A DNA stretch of 64,000 nt from Rheinheimera sp. A13L (GCF_000217935.1 NZ_AFHI01000067.1:1-64000), one strand, 5' to 3'. Shown: positions 9,351 through 18,269, counted from the first letter of the stretch. Notes: a model not told the origin generated them from the letters alone. Program-made: numbers and translations.

Positions 9351-10205
9351 ATGACCAAAAAAGTAATAGCTTGTATTGATACATCCTGTTATGCAGAAGC
9401 TGTATGTGATTATGCTGCCTGGGCTGCCAATAAACTGGCCGTGCCCATGTCGGTTTTGCATGTACTGGATAAAGCCGTAGCTGCAGCTACGTCAGACTTA
9501 AGTGGCAGTATAGGTTTAGGCGCTCAGGAAGCCTTGCTGGAACAACTGGCCAAACTGGATGAAAGCAAGGCCAAACTGGCTTTAGAGCGTGGGCGTTTAT
9601 TGCTTGATGCTGCCAAAAGCCGTGCTGAAGCAGCAGGTGTTGAGTCGGTCGACGAACGTTTGCGGCATGGCGACTTTGTCGATACCTTGCTTGAACTGGA
9701 AGAGCAAACCCGCTTGCTGGTGATAGGCAAAAGAGGCGCTGGCAGTTCTGAAGCTCATGGTCGTATTGGCCTGCATGTCGAACAACTGATCCGCAGTGTA
9801 GAAAAACCTGTGCTTTTAAGTCAGCAGCAATTTGTTGAACCTAAACAAGTGATGCTGGCTTATGATGGCAGCGCCACAGCAGTGAAAGGGCTGGAAATGT
9901 TATCTGCCAGTGCTTTGTGCCGTGGTTTGCCTGTGCATCTGGTGATGGCCGGAGCTGATACTGAAGCCACCCGGGCGCAATTAAGTCAGGCGGCAGCTTT
10001 ATTGGAGCGTGCTGGTTTTACTGTGGTTCAGGCTATAGTGGCAGGGGAAGCGGAAGAGGCTTTACATCAGTACCAGCAAAATCAGCATATTGATTTGATG
10101 GTGATGGGCGCTTATGGCCACTCCCGTATTCGGCAGTTTATTTTGGGCAGCACGACGACGGCTATGCTGAGCAAAGCCCGCTGTTCTTTATTGATATTAC
10201 GCTGA
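9351..10205 (+). CDS. tandem-domain universal stress protein
   Basis: A 284-residue cytoplasmic protein with two UspA domains, roughly 1-155 and 160-284. The second keeps the ATP-binding loop G-x2-G-x9-G-S/T (GAYGHSRIRQFILGSTT). The first has a degenerate version (GKRGAGSSEAHGR). The start ATG 9351 follows AGGAGA by 6 nt. It lies 10 bp after a SulP transporter gene; SulP-Usp pairing suggests the Usp protein modulates the transporter or the response to its substrate, which is an inference. Confidence 0.9.
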   Translation: MTKKVIACIDTSCYAEAVCDYAAWAANKLAVPMSVLHVLDKAVAAATSDLSGSIGLGAQEALLEQLAKLDESKAKLALERGRLLLDAAKSRAEAAGVESVDERLRHGDFVDTLLELEEQTRLLVIGKRGAGSSEAHGRIGLHVEQLIRSVEKPVLLSQQQFVEPKQVMLAYDGSATAVKGLEMLSASALCRGLPVHLVMAGADTEATRAQLSQAAALLERAGFTVVQAIVAGEAEEALHQYQQNQHIDLMVMGAYGHSRIRQFILGSTTTAMLSKARCSLLILR

Positions 10206-10240
10206 AATAAAAAAGGGGTCAGAACTGAAGTTCTGACCCC
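10205..10240 (-). terminator. terminator of the TonB receptor operon
   Basis: Perfect 12-bp stem (GGGGTCAGAACT) with a 2-nt loop at 10215-10240. On the minus strand it is followed by TTTTTTATTT. It ends the minus-strand receptor transcript and also lies just past the plus-strand usp gene. Confidence 0.88.
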
Positions 10241-10257
10241 TGAACAAAAAAACTGAC

Positions 10258-12903
10258 TTAGTATTTGTAGCTGAAGCTTAAACCGTAGCTTTGGCCTTCA
10301 ACACGACGCTGTAATAATTCGCCTTGTTGAGTGATTTCAACATCTTCATCCAACAGGTTTTTCAGCGACAGTTTCACTGAAGTCGATTCAAATGGCGTGT
10401 AAGAATAGACAAAATCCAGTGAGTTAAACGGCTGCTCATAGGCATCATCTTTATCGTTTACACCAGCAAAAGCGATACGCTTACCAAAGACGTTGTACGT
10501 CATGGTGGCGTTGTGCTTGTCGTCGTCAGAATCGAAGCCTAACTGGAAGTTCACTACATGTTTGGAGTGACCACTTAATGGGCGCTTCAAATTGGTCAGG
10601 TTAGTACCGGCAAAAGGCTGAATGGTAATTTCAGACTCGCTGTAGGTGAAGTTACCGGCCACAAAGAAGTTATCCAGCCAGTTATTGCCTTCAAACATAT
10701 TCAGTTGTTGCAGGAATTCAGCTTCCACACCGTACACTTCACCTGTGTCACCGTTACGGAATGACATCAGTAAGTTACCGTCTGAACCACTTAATTCAAT
10801 GGATTCAATTGGCTTATCCAGATCTTTGTAGAACACACCCACACTATAGTTGCTTTCGTCGTAGTACCACTCTAAACGGGCATCGTAGCTGCTGACATCA
10901 GTCGTTTGCAGGCCAGAAAAACCTGTTACTTTAAAATCAGTCACAGGATCAACGAATAGTACTGGTGTTACTTCACGTAAGTCAGGGCGAACTACAGTGC
11001 TGCTGTAACCAAAGCGGGCCTGCAAATCTTCACTGACAAACCAGGTTAAAGACAAGGAAGGGTAAAAACCATCTTCGTTCAGCGGGAAATCTTCGACATT
11101 ACCACTGATTTCGCCATCCCCATTCAGTGGGATAGAGATTTGGCGGAAGTCTTCATAACGTACACCAAAGTTTAAACGCAGCAGGTAGTCATAGTTCATT
11201 TCCATGCCAACATAAGCCGCATCGATCATCTGCGCTGCTATGTAGTCATCTGCCTGAGTGGTGACGTTAGAAATCTGGAAACCATTGGCTGTATTGAGGA
11301 TATTTTCATCAGAAAAAATCTCTGAAAAGCTTTGGCTCAACTGATCCAGGCCATAACCTACTGTATTGAAGTTAAACAAGTTGGTTTCTGATACACGGGT
11401 CCGCTCAAAATAAGAATAACCGCCGTTCAGTGTCATCTCAGCTTTACCTAAAGTAAAGGGCAGTTTGGCATTCCAGCTGGCGTTTTCAGTGTCATCTTCC
11501 ATTTTACCGAAGCTGTAGTTGACAGCATTCTGGTTACGACGCAGGAAAGAGGTAACAGAGCCGTCAGCCTGAGTTTCGTTTAAGTAACGATAATAGAGTT
11601 CACCTGGTGCATCACGTTCTGCTTTAGCGTCCGTGTATTGCCAGTCAAGGCTGATGTCGTATAACCATGGCAGCATGTGACGACCGCGGACCTGGTTACT
11701 GAACATCGAACGCTCTTCGTACACTATCGAAGTGTCGGTGTTAGATCTGTTCGCTTCGTTCACGGTTTCAATACTGTCACCGTTCTTAATTTTGACTTCA
11801 TCTTTGGTATCACGCAGATAAATAGATGCAGTTTCAAAACGGTGGTTTTCATCCAGCTCTAAACCAAAGTTCAGCATACCGGACAATTTCACCTGATGTT
11901 CTGTACCTTTAATATCGTCGTAAATATTTAAAGGTACTAAGTTATCGCCTGAGACAGAAAAATAACGTTCCTGTTCTTCGATATTCTGAGTGGATCTGTC
12001 ATAACTGACACCGGCCATTACACCAAAAACCGATGAACCAAGATCGAATTTATCGCCAAAAGATACACTGCCATCAAAATCGGGTTTTACACTTTCACGT
12101 TGTACATCTACATCACGGTTAAAAGCTAAACCTAATTCACGCACTATGGTGTTAGCCTGGGCCAGATTGCCTGCGTTAATGCCACCCAAAGCTTCTGCAA
12201 TATTAATAGGTGTAATAGTGCCATACTGATCCAAAGCGGTGCGCAGTTCAGGCGACATAGTACGGGTGCCGTCGTCGCTGCCCATCCAGTCATCACCACC
12301 ACCATTGTAGCTATAGCCTTTATCACTGTTCAGGCTGTTATAACCGGTACCAACAGACAGATTAAAACTGCGTTGCAGCGGAATAGATGCAGTGCGTATA
12401 TTGACGTTACCACCACCAAAAGCGGCTGGCAGCTCAGGTGAATAAGCTTTTTGTACCACTAAACTTTCAATAATACCGGCCGGGAACATATCCAATGGGA
12501 TGACGTTCCTTGTTGGATCCGGGCTTGGTACCATAGCGCCGTTTAATAAGGTACTGGAATAACGTTCCCCTAAACCACGCACATAAATAAACTTGTCTTT
12601 AACTAAGGTTAAGCCAGTCACCCGGCGAAGTGCTGTGGCTGCGTTGCTGTCGCCTGCTCTGGAGATTTGCTCCATGCCTAATAATTCTGCGACATAAGGT
12701 TGTTCACGGCGCTCTGCAGCAGCGGAAGCGGCTGAACTCATCAGACGGCCTGATACTTCAATACGTTCAACGGCCTGTTCTTGTTCTGCAGGTTCTGCAG
12801 GAGCTTCCTGGGCTGATACAGGCATCATGCTTGCTGTGGCTGCTAAAGCCAGAAGCACACTACGGCCAACCTGACTGATTTTAAAACTTTGCTTGCTGCT
12901 CAT
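10258..12903 (-). CDS. TonB-dependent receptor of the Pho-controlled lipoprotein operon
   Basis: An 881-residue outer-membrane receptor. It has a signal peptide (ending MMPVSA), an acidic Glu/Ala-rich linker, a TonB-box-like VERIEVSGR, and a plug at about 60-180 containing KFIYVRGLGERYSSTLLNG and FGGGNVNIRT. A large beta-barrel follows and ends SYGLSFSYKY. It is the second gene after a lipoprotein gene on the same strand (116-bp gap with two hairpins, no obvious new promoter). The operon starts at a Pho box, so the receptor is inferred to be made under phosphate limitation and to take up a phosphorus-containing compound. The ligand itself cannot be read from the sequence. A strong terminator follows. 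Confidence 0.92.
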   Translation of the reverse strand: MSSKQSFKISQVGRSVLLALAATASMMPVSAQEAPAEPAEQEQAVERIEVSGRLMSSAASAAAERREQPYVAELLGMEQISRAGDSNAATALRRVTGLTLVKDKFIYVRGLGERYSSTLLNGAMVPSPDPTRNVIPLDMFPAGIIESLVVQKAYSPELPAAFGGGNVNIRTASIPLQRSFNLSVGTGYNSLNSDKGYSYNGGGDDWMGSDDGTRTMSPELRTALDQYGTITPINIAEALGGINAGNLAQANTIVRELGLAFNRDVDVQRESVKPDFDGSVSFGDKFDLGSSVFGVMAGVSYDRSTQNIEEQERYFSVSGDNLVPLNIYDDIKGTEHQVKLSGMLNFGLELDENHRFETASIYLRDTKDEVKIKNGDSIETVNEANRSNTDTSIVYEERSMFSNQVRGRHMLPWLYDISLDWQYTDAKAERDAPGELYYRYLNETQADGSVTSFLRRNQNAVNYSFGKMEDDTENASWNAKLPFTLGKAEMTLNGGYSYFERTRVSETNLFNFNTVGYGLDQLSQSFSEIFSDENILNTANGFQISNVTTQADDYIAAQMIDAAYVGMEMNYDYLLRLNFGVRYEDFRQISIPLNGDGEISGNVEDFPLNEDGFYPSLSLTWFVSEDLQARFGYSSTVVRPDLREVTPVLFVDPVTDFKVTGFSGLQTTDVSSYDARLEWYYDESNYSVGVFYKDLDKPIESIELSGSDGNLLMSFRNGDTGEVYGVEAEFLQQLNMFEGNNWLDNFFVAGNFTYSESEITIQPFAGTNLTNLKRPLSGHSKHVVNFQLGFDSDDDKHNATMTYNVFGKRIAFAGVNDKDDAYEQPFNSLDFVYSYTPFESTSVKLSLKNLLDEDVEITQQGELLQRRVEGQSYGLSFSYKY

Positions 12904-12941
12904 TTGAACTTGGTCCTATCAGCTAATTCTTTCTTACATCA

Positions 12942-13013
12942 AGAGGCCGGGCTTATCCAAAGGAGGCCCGGCTGAAATGAATTTAACCCGCAGTCAGAGA
13001 GTGGCTGCGGGTT
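12942..13013 (-). other. two hairpins between the lipoprotein and receptor genes
   Basis: Two GC-rich inverted repeats fill the 116-bp gap: GCCGGGC/GCCCGGC (12946-12952 with 12966-12972) and AACCCGCAG/CTGCGGGTT (12985-12993 with 13005-13013). Neither is followed by a good T-tract on the minus strand. They look more like processing or stabilising structures, or a weak attenuator, than a full terminator. Confidence 0.5.
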
Positions 13014-13019
13014 CAGGTC

Positions 13020-15707
13020 TTAGTCGTCTAAACCAACTGTCCAGCCAGCAGTCCAGTCGCTGCCTTCTTTCACTGCACCGATAAAGTCGACATCTTCAAA
13101 GAAGCTGTTTACCTGAGACATGGCTTTTGGAGTGGTGGTATTGATAGTGAAGATACCGTTCAGAACTGCAGCCTGATTAGCAGCAACACTGTTGCCTTCC
13201 TGAGCCATAAACCACTGTTCAACTGTAGTGGTAGCAGACACTTCACCTTTAAATGGTTCAGCACAAGCTATTACTGAGTGAGTCAGTTGCAGTTCACCAG
13301 TAGCTGCCAGGTTGCGAGACTCGTCAGATTCAATCTCTAAACATTCACCCATACCATCCGGGCCTGTGATGATAAAGTTATGCAGTTTGGCATTAGTACC
13401 AGCACGTAACAGGATACCTTCTGAGTCGTCATCACCGTCAAAGTTGTTACCGATAATGGTCATATTGGCAACAATTGGGTTGGATACAGGCAGTGCACCG
13501 AAGCTACCTGACTGGTTATCTGCTTCAATACCACGGTTTGCTTTGGCATCATCAGCGGCATGTTTAACTAACACAAACTGCATGTTACCGCGCCAGCCGT
13601 CAGCCCAGTCCAGAGAATCATCACCGTTAGCTGTTAAAACTACGTTTTTACAGCTGACTGAACCACCGAAGAACTCCACACCATCATCGACGTTCTGGTG
13701 AACCTGAATGTTTGAACACTGGGTTTGTGAGCCCACACCAAAAAAGGTGATACCGTTTAATTCATTGTCAGGGATAACTTCAAAACCAGCGTGTTTCACA
13801 ACCACGTAGTTTAATTTGCCGCTGTTATCTTCCCAGTTAGCTCCACCGTACGGGCCTGCTTCACCTTCTGCTTCTATCTGACAGTTAGCTAAGTTTGATT
13901 GATCACACTTGTTGCTAGGTGCGTTACCCAGCAATACCAGACCACCCCACTGACCTGAAGTGGTAGGTGAACCTATCATGTCCTGTACCGACGTCATGAC
14001 GATAGGGTTTGCCGCAGTACCGTTGGCATCAATTTTTGAGCCACGGGTAATCACCAGGAAGTCGGCACCTGATTTACCAAAAATATGCACGCCAGGCTGA
14101 ATAGTTAAAGTAGCATTACTCTTATTGTCGTTACCTATACGGACACGGCCATTTAATACATAGTCAGCACCGGCTGCTAAAGTCACGTTAGTCAGGATGT
14201 CGCCTGTTAACTGGCAGTTTAAACGACCTGTTAAGCTGGCAACTTCAGTAGTACCTGTTGGGCAAGAGGTTAAATTCACGCCATCATTTTGGTGTAAAGA
14301 CACAGTCCAGCCTTTGGTCCAGTCGTTAGTACCATCAAAAGCACCAATGTAGTTCACCACGTCAAACCAACCGTCTACATTATTCGATACGTTGTAACCA
14401 TTGCCTAAAGCCGGAGAGTTAGGTGCAGGCATGTAGCCACCCAGCAAGGCGTCGCCCACTAAGTTGTTTGGCTGAGCTTCAAACCAGGTTCTGGCGTTAA
14501 AAGTCACGTTGCCTGCATCGTCTTCAATGTCTTTAAAAGGTTCAGCACAATCAATAATGGAGTTACGGAAAACTAAATCACCGCTGTTGGCAAAGTTGGC
14601 TGTTTCTGTGCTGTTAATTTCAAAACACTCACCCATACCTTGAGGGCCAGTCACGATAAAGTTATAAAGTTCAGCAGAAGTACCGGCACGTAATAAAATG
14701 CCTTCTGAATCTTCATCACCATCAAAGTTGTTACCGATAATGGTAACGTTAGACACTCGTGGTCTGCTAATCGGAGTTGCGGTGAAGTTGCCTGATTGGT
14801 TATCTGCTTCGATACCACGGTTAGCTTTAGTATTGTTTGGATTGTGACGGATTAAGATATGCTGTGCACGACCAGTCCAGCCATCTGCCCAGTCTAAAGA
14901 GTCATCACGGTTACCTGTTAACACTACATATTTAACATCTACAGTACCACCGAAAAATTCTACGCCGTCATCCACGTTGTTGTGGACCTGAATGTACTCA
15001 ACACTAGTGCCACGGCCTACACCGAAAAAAGTAATACCATTTAATTCGTTGTCCGGAATAACTTCAAAACCAGCGTAACGTACTTGCAAATACTTTAATG
15101 CACCGCTGTTATCTTCAGGGTCAGCACCGCCGTATGGGCCTGCTTCACCTTCAGCTTCTACCTGACAAGTTGCCAAAGCAGCCTGGTCACATTTGTTGCT
15201 TGGTGCTTTACCTAACAAAACCAAACCACCCCATTCACCGGTCGATTCGTCGTCAGATAAACCTAACATGTCGTTTACTGACGTCATGATGATTGGGTTA
15301 GTCGCAGTACCAACAGCCTGAATTTTAGAACCTCGGGCGATTACTAAGTAGTCGGCACCACTTTTACCAAAAACTTTAGTGCCAGGCTGAATAGTTAAAG
15401 TAGCGCTGTTAGCGTTGTCGTTACCAATTGTTACTTTGCCGGATAAAGCCCAGGCTCTATCTGCAGTCAAAGTGATATCACTGGTAATAGTGCCCGTAAT
15501 TTCACAGACTGGAGTCGTAACGCCAGCTAAAGCTGAACCTTGAGTTGCAAAAGAAGGACAAGAACTGGTTGGTGGTGGAGGAGTACCGCCGCCGTTGTTG
15601 CCGTCGTTACCATTGCCAGTGTTGATATTGATATCACCGCCACCGCAACCAGCTAATACTAAAGCTGAGGCGATTGCACTCAATTTTAAGAATTTACGTA
15701 AAGCCAT
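13020..15707 (-). CDS. duplicated beta-helix-like surface lipoprotein, Pho-regulated
   Basis: An 895-residue lipoprotein. The signal peptide ends in lipobox VLAGC with Cys21, followed by a Gly/Asn-rich and Pro-rich linker (residues 22-48). Two homologous halves follow, about residues 50-481 and 482-895. Each opens with a CP segment and repeats the same landmarks in order: TLTIQPG, FGKSGAD, SKCDQ-like SNKCDQ, VEAEGEAGPYGGA, FEVIPDNELNGITFFGVG, DDGVEFFGG, DDSLDWADGW, ANRGIEADNQSG, NFDGD-DSEGILLRAG, and finally an IGA..DWT.GWTV motif. The repetitive short strands rich in Asp/Asn/Gly suggest a right-handed parallel beta-helix that may bind calcium or a polyanion. GGAGA precedes the ATG. It is the first gene of an operon with a TonB receptor and follows a Pho box; function unknown. 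Confidence 0.85.
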   Translation of the reverse strand: MALRKFLKLSAIASALVLAGCGGGDININTGNGNDGNNGGGTPPPPTSSCPSFATQGSALAGVTTPVCEITGTITSDITLTADRAWALSGKVTIGNDNANSATLTIQPGTKVFGKSGADYLVIARGSKIQAVGTATNPIIMTSVNDMLGLSDDESTGEWGGLVLLGKAPSNKCDQAALATCQVEAEGEAGPYGGADPEDNSGALKYLQVRYAGFEVIPDNELNGITFFGVGRGTSVEYIQVHNNVDDGVEFFGGTVDVKYVVLTGNRDDSLDWADGWTGRAQHILIRHNPNNTKANRGIEADNQSGNFTATPISRPRVSNVTIIGNNFDGDEDSEGILLRAGTSAELYNFIVTGPQGMGECFEINSTETANFANSGDLVFRNSIIDCAEPFKDIEDDAGNVTFNARTWFEAQPNNLVGDALLGGYMPAPNSPALGNGYNVSNNVDGWFDVVNYIGAFDGTNDWTKGWTVSLHQNDGVNLTSCPTGTTEVASLTGRLNCQLTGDILTNVTLAAGADYVLNGRVRIGNDNKSNATLTIQPGVHIFGKSGADFLVITRGSKIDANGTAANPIVMTSVQDMIGSPTTSGQWGGLVLLGNAPSNKCDQSNLANCQIEAEGEAGPYGGANWEDNSGKLNYVVVKHAGFEVIPDNELNGITFFGVGSQTQCSNIQVHQNVDDGVEFFGGSVSCKNVVLTANGDDSLDWADGWRGNMQFVLVKHAADDAKANRGIEADNQSGSFGALPVSNPIVANMTIIGNNFDGDDDSEGILLRAGTNAKLHNFIITGPDGMGECLEIESDESRNLAATGELQLTHSVIACAEPFKGEVSATTTVEQWFMAQEGNSVAANQAAVLNGIFTINTTTPKAMSQVNSFFEDVDFIGAVKEGSDWTAGWTVGLDD

Positions 15708-15764
15708 TACTCAATCTCCAATAAGTACGAACAGGAAAGCTGTTGTTATAAAAAGCTGGGGCCA

Positions 15765-15798
15765 ACCATACTCAGGCTTAATGACTGTTTTATTACAG
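15765..15798 (-). promoter_or_regulatory. PhoB-activated promoter of the lipoprotein-TonB receptor operon
   Basis: On the minus strand: Pho box CTGTAATAAAACAGTCAT (15781-15798), differing from consensus mainly at positions 5 and 13. It is followed by exactly 10 bp and TATGGT (15765-15770) as -10. The -10 lies about 58 bp from the ATG. Confidence 0.78.
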
Positions 15799-15859
15799 TG
15801 GCAGGCAAAGAGATTGAACTTTCAGTGCAGGCCACGGCTGGCGCGGTCTGGCGCTGGAG

Positions 15860-15892
15860 TTGTCAGAAAAGGTTCATCAAATTGTCATTTAA
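15860..15892 (+). promoter_or_regulatory. possible upstream PhoB repeat array
   Basis: Three consecutive 11-bp units, TTGTCAGAAAA, GGTTCATCAAA and TTGTCATTTAA, lie head to tail on the plus strand between the lipoprotein and phoB promoters. They resemble PhoB repeats but no convincing -10 follows at the usual 10-bp distance. They may be an accessory PhoB site. Confidence 0.4.
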
Positions 15893-16028
15893 AAGACTTT
15901 TTTCTATATTAGAAAAATGTAAGCAGATTGATTGTTTTTTATTTCTGTTGAAAACATCTGGTAAAACCAGTTTGGTTTTGTGTAAAGACCACCTGAGCTG
16001 GTCATTACAGGGCTGAATGCTTGTTTCT

Positions 16029-16062
16029 CTTTCATAAAAGTGTCATAAACTAACGCCATACT
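16029..16062 (+). promoter_or_regulatory. autoregulated Pho promoter of phoB
   Basis: Pho box CTTTCATAAAAGTGTCAT (16029-16046), 10 bp, then -10 CATACT (16057-16062). The arrangement and bases closely follow the E. coli phoB promoter, whose -10 is CATAAT. The start codon lies about 40 bp downstream of the -10. Confidence 0.87.
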
Positions 16063-16101
16063 GGTCACAATCAATAAATTAGCTTGAATTGGTAGAGGGT
16101 T

Positions 16102-16788
16102 ATGTCTAGAAAAATCCTGGTTGTAGAAGATGAAGCACCGATCCGTGACATGTTGTGTTTTGTGCTTGAACAAAATGGCTATCAGGCCAGCACAGCGGAA
16201 GACTTTGATTCAGCTGTGAACATGTTAGTAGAACCTTATCCGGATTTAGTATTGCTGGACTGGATGTTGCCTGGTGGCAGCGGTATTCAGTTTGCAAAAA
16301 AAATGAAAGGACACGAACTGACCCGCACTATTCCTATCATTATGATCACAGCTCGCGGTGAAGAAGAGGATAAGGTTCGTGGTCTGGAAGTGGGCGCTGA
16401 TGACTATGTCACTAAGCCATTTTCACCAAAAGAGCTGATGGCTCGCATTAAAGCGGTGATCCGTCGTGTTGCGCCAACCAGTCTGGATGATGTGATTGAA
16501 GTGCAAGGCTTAAAGCTGGATCCTGTATCACACCGCGTCACTGCGGCTGAGCAAGCTGTAGATATGGGGCCTACCGAATTCCGTTTATTACACTTTTTTA
16601 TGACCCATCCTGAGCGGGTTTACAGCCGTGAACAGTTGCTGGATCATGTATGGGGTACTAATGTGTATGTCGAAGACAGAACAGTAGATGTGCATATACG
16701 CCGTTTACGTAAAGCCATTTCGCTGGCTGGGCATGACCGTTTAGTGCAAACTGTACGGGGTTCGGGTTATCGTTTCTCTGCCAAGTAA
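16102..16788 (+). CDS. phoB: phosphate regulon response regulator PhoB
   Basis: A 228-residue OmpR-type response regulator. The receiver domain (1-120) has the acidic pocket Glu9/Asp10, phosphoacceptor Asp53 ([13 protein letters not shown]) and the conserved Lys in [13 protein letters not shown]. The C-terminal winged helix (about 130-228) ends with [17 protein letters not shown] and [12 protein letters not shown]. The RRVAP and LDPVSHRV linker segments are typical of PhoB. It would bind the Pho boxes listed in this window, including its own. The gene is followed by an ERIC-like element and then phoR. Confidence 0.96.
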   Translation: MSRKILVVEDEAPIRDMLCFVLEQNGYQASTAEDFDSAVNMLVEPYPDLVLLDWMLPGGSGIQFAKKMKGHELTRTIPIIMITARGEEEDKVRGLEVGADDYVTKPFSPKELMARIKAVIRRVAPTSLDDVIEVQGLKLDPVSHRVTAAEQAVDMGPTEFRLLHFFMTHPERVYSREQLLDHVWGTNVYVEDRTVDVHIRRLRKAISLAGHDRLVQTVRGSGYRFSAK

Positions 16789-16812
16789 ACGAGATCCAGT
16801 TTTTATCGCTAT

Positions 16813-16938
16813 TTACCCTAAGTAATTGGAGTTGCAGCTAGGCGGCAACTGAAAGAGACCCCATGAACATAGTTGTCCTATGTGATTGGGGCGAAAGAGG
16901 GCAGCCAACAACGCTGCGGCTTCAAGTACGACGGGTAA
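16813..16938 (+). repeat. ERIC-like element, copy 1 (between phoB and phoR)
   Basis: About 124-126 bp with terminal inverted repeats TTACCC/GGGTAA and the ERIC landmarks in order: GTAATTGGAGTTGCAG, GGCGGCAA, a central CCCCATGAACATAG and CTATGTGATTGGGGCGA palindrome, GGCAGCCAAC, then GCTTCAAGTACGACGGG. It fills most of the 162-bp gap in the phoB-phoR operon and ends 13 bp before the phoR ATG, so it is probably transcribed. Confidence 0.88.
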
Positions 16939-16950
16939 TAAGTAGGTGTT

Positions 16951-18269
16951 ATGCGTTTGTTACTATCTAAAAGGAAGATTTTAAGTAGAATCTTCCTTTT
17001 ATTTTTTATTGTTGCATTAGTTGGCTGGCTGTTTGACCTGCTGTTTCCTGCTTTATTTGCCGCCTCAGTGGTACTGCTTGGCTGGAATTACCGGCATATT
17101 TTTGTATTGGATAAATGGCTATGGCGCGATAAAAAACTAACGCCACCAGCAGGTGATGGCAGCTGGCAGCAGGTTTTTGATGGCATTTATTATCGTCAGC
17201 GCAAAGCCCGCAAAAAAATAAAGAATTACGTGCTCTGATCCGGCGTTTTCGTGACGGCGCTGAAGCCTTACCTGATGCTATAGTGGTGCTCAACAGTGAC
17301 TGGACCATTATCTGGTGTAATAAACTGGCGCAGCAACTGGTTGGTTTACGCTGGCCGCAGGATGAACGTCAGCGTATTGATAACCTGATCCGTAATCCGG
17401 AATTTCAGACTTATATTCAGCAAAAACAATTTGAGCAGCCACTGGAGTTGTCTTCTCCGGTTAATGAAGATTTGGTACTGGAATACCGTATGCTGCAATA
17501 CGGCGACGATCAGCACTTACTGATAGTGCGGGATGTCACCCAACTGAAACTGCTGGAGCAGGTACGTAAAGACTTTGTGGCCAATGTCTCGCATGAATTA
17601 CGCACCCCGCTCACCGTATTGCAGGGTTATCTGGAAGTGATGGATGCGGATAATTTACCCAACGCCGCTATTTGGCTGAAGGCGCATACTGTGATGCTGG
17701 AGCAAACCAAACGTATGGACGCTCTGGTACAGCAATTGCTGACCTTGTCACGTATTGAAGCCGCAGCCAAAGTGCAGTTTGAAGATCATATTGATGTGCC
17801 TGCTATGCTGGCGATGCTGGAGCAGGAGTCAAACACCCTAAATCGTGAAAAGCAGCATCAGATCAGTTTTTCAATTGAACCTGGTTTGTTGGTCTCCGGC
17901 ATTCGTGAAGAGTTACGTAGTGCTTTTTCTAACCTGATCACCAATGCGATTAAATACACCCCTAATGGTGGAGAGATCCAGGTCAGTTGGGTTAGGCAGC
18001 ATCAAAAAGCTGTGTTTAGTGTCAGTGACAATGGGGAAGGTATAGCACCTCAACATGTGAAACGACTGACCGAACGTTTTTACCGGGTTGATCAGGCCAG
18101 AGCACGTGCTACGGGCGGCACAGGTTTAGGTTTAGCTATAGTGAAACATGTGTTGCAACGCCATAACAGTAAGCTGATGATTTTCAGTGAGCCGAAAAAA
18201 GGCAGCAGCTTCTCGTTCAGTTTACCTGCTGAAAACCTGCCAAAACGTAAATCTATTAAAGCTCGTTAG
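16951..18269 (+). pseudogene. phoR: phosphate sensor kinase phoR, interrupted by a frameshift
   Basis: Two adjacent reading frames together give a full PhoR (about 438 residues). The first (16951-17238) holds two N-terminal membrane helices and the WQQVFDGIYYRQRKARKK linker, then runs into TGA. The second frame is -1 relative to it and continues without a gap as KELRALIRRFRDGAEALPDAIVV, a PAS domain, the HisKA box NVSHELRTPLTVLQGYL (His codon at 17592) and an HATPase with NLITNAIKYTPNGG and TGGTGLGLAIVKH. The switch lies at a run of seven A residues (17212-17218). Adding one A would restore the gene. It may be a real mutation, an assembly indel, or slippage that still yields PhoR. All catalytic motifs are intact, so a sequencing artefact is a serious possibility. 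The last 14 bp overlap the convergent LysR gene. Confidence 0.85.

Noticed and set aside
17205-17240. Programmed -1 frameshift with a canonical slippery heptamer in phoR
   Set aside because: In-frame codons are CGC AAA AAA ATA, which is not X-XXY-YYZ; slippage cannot be excluded but is not the default.
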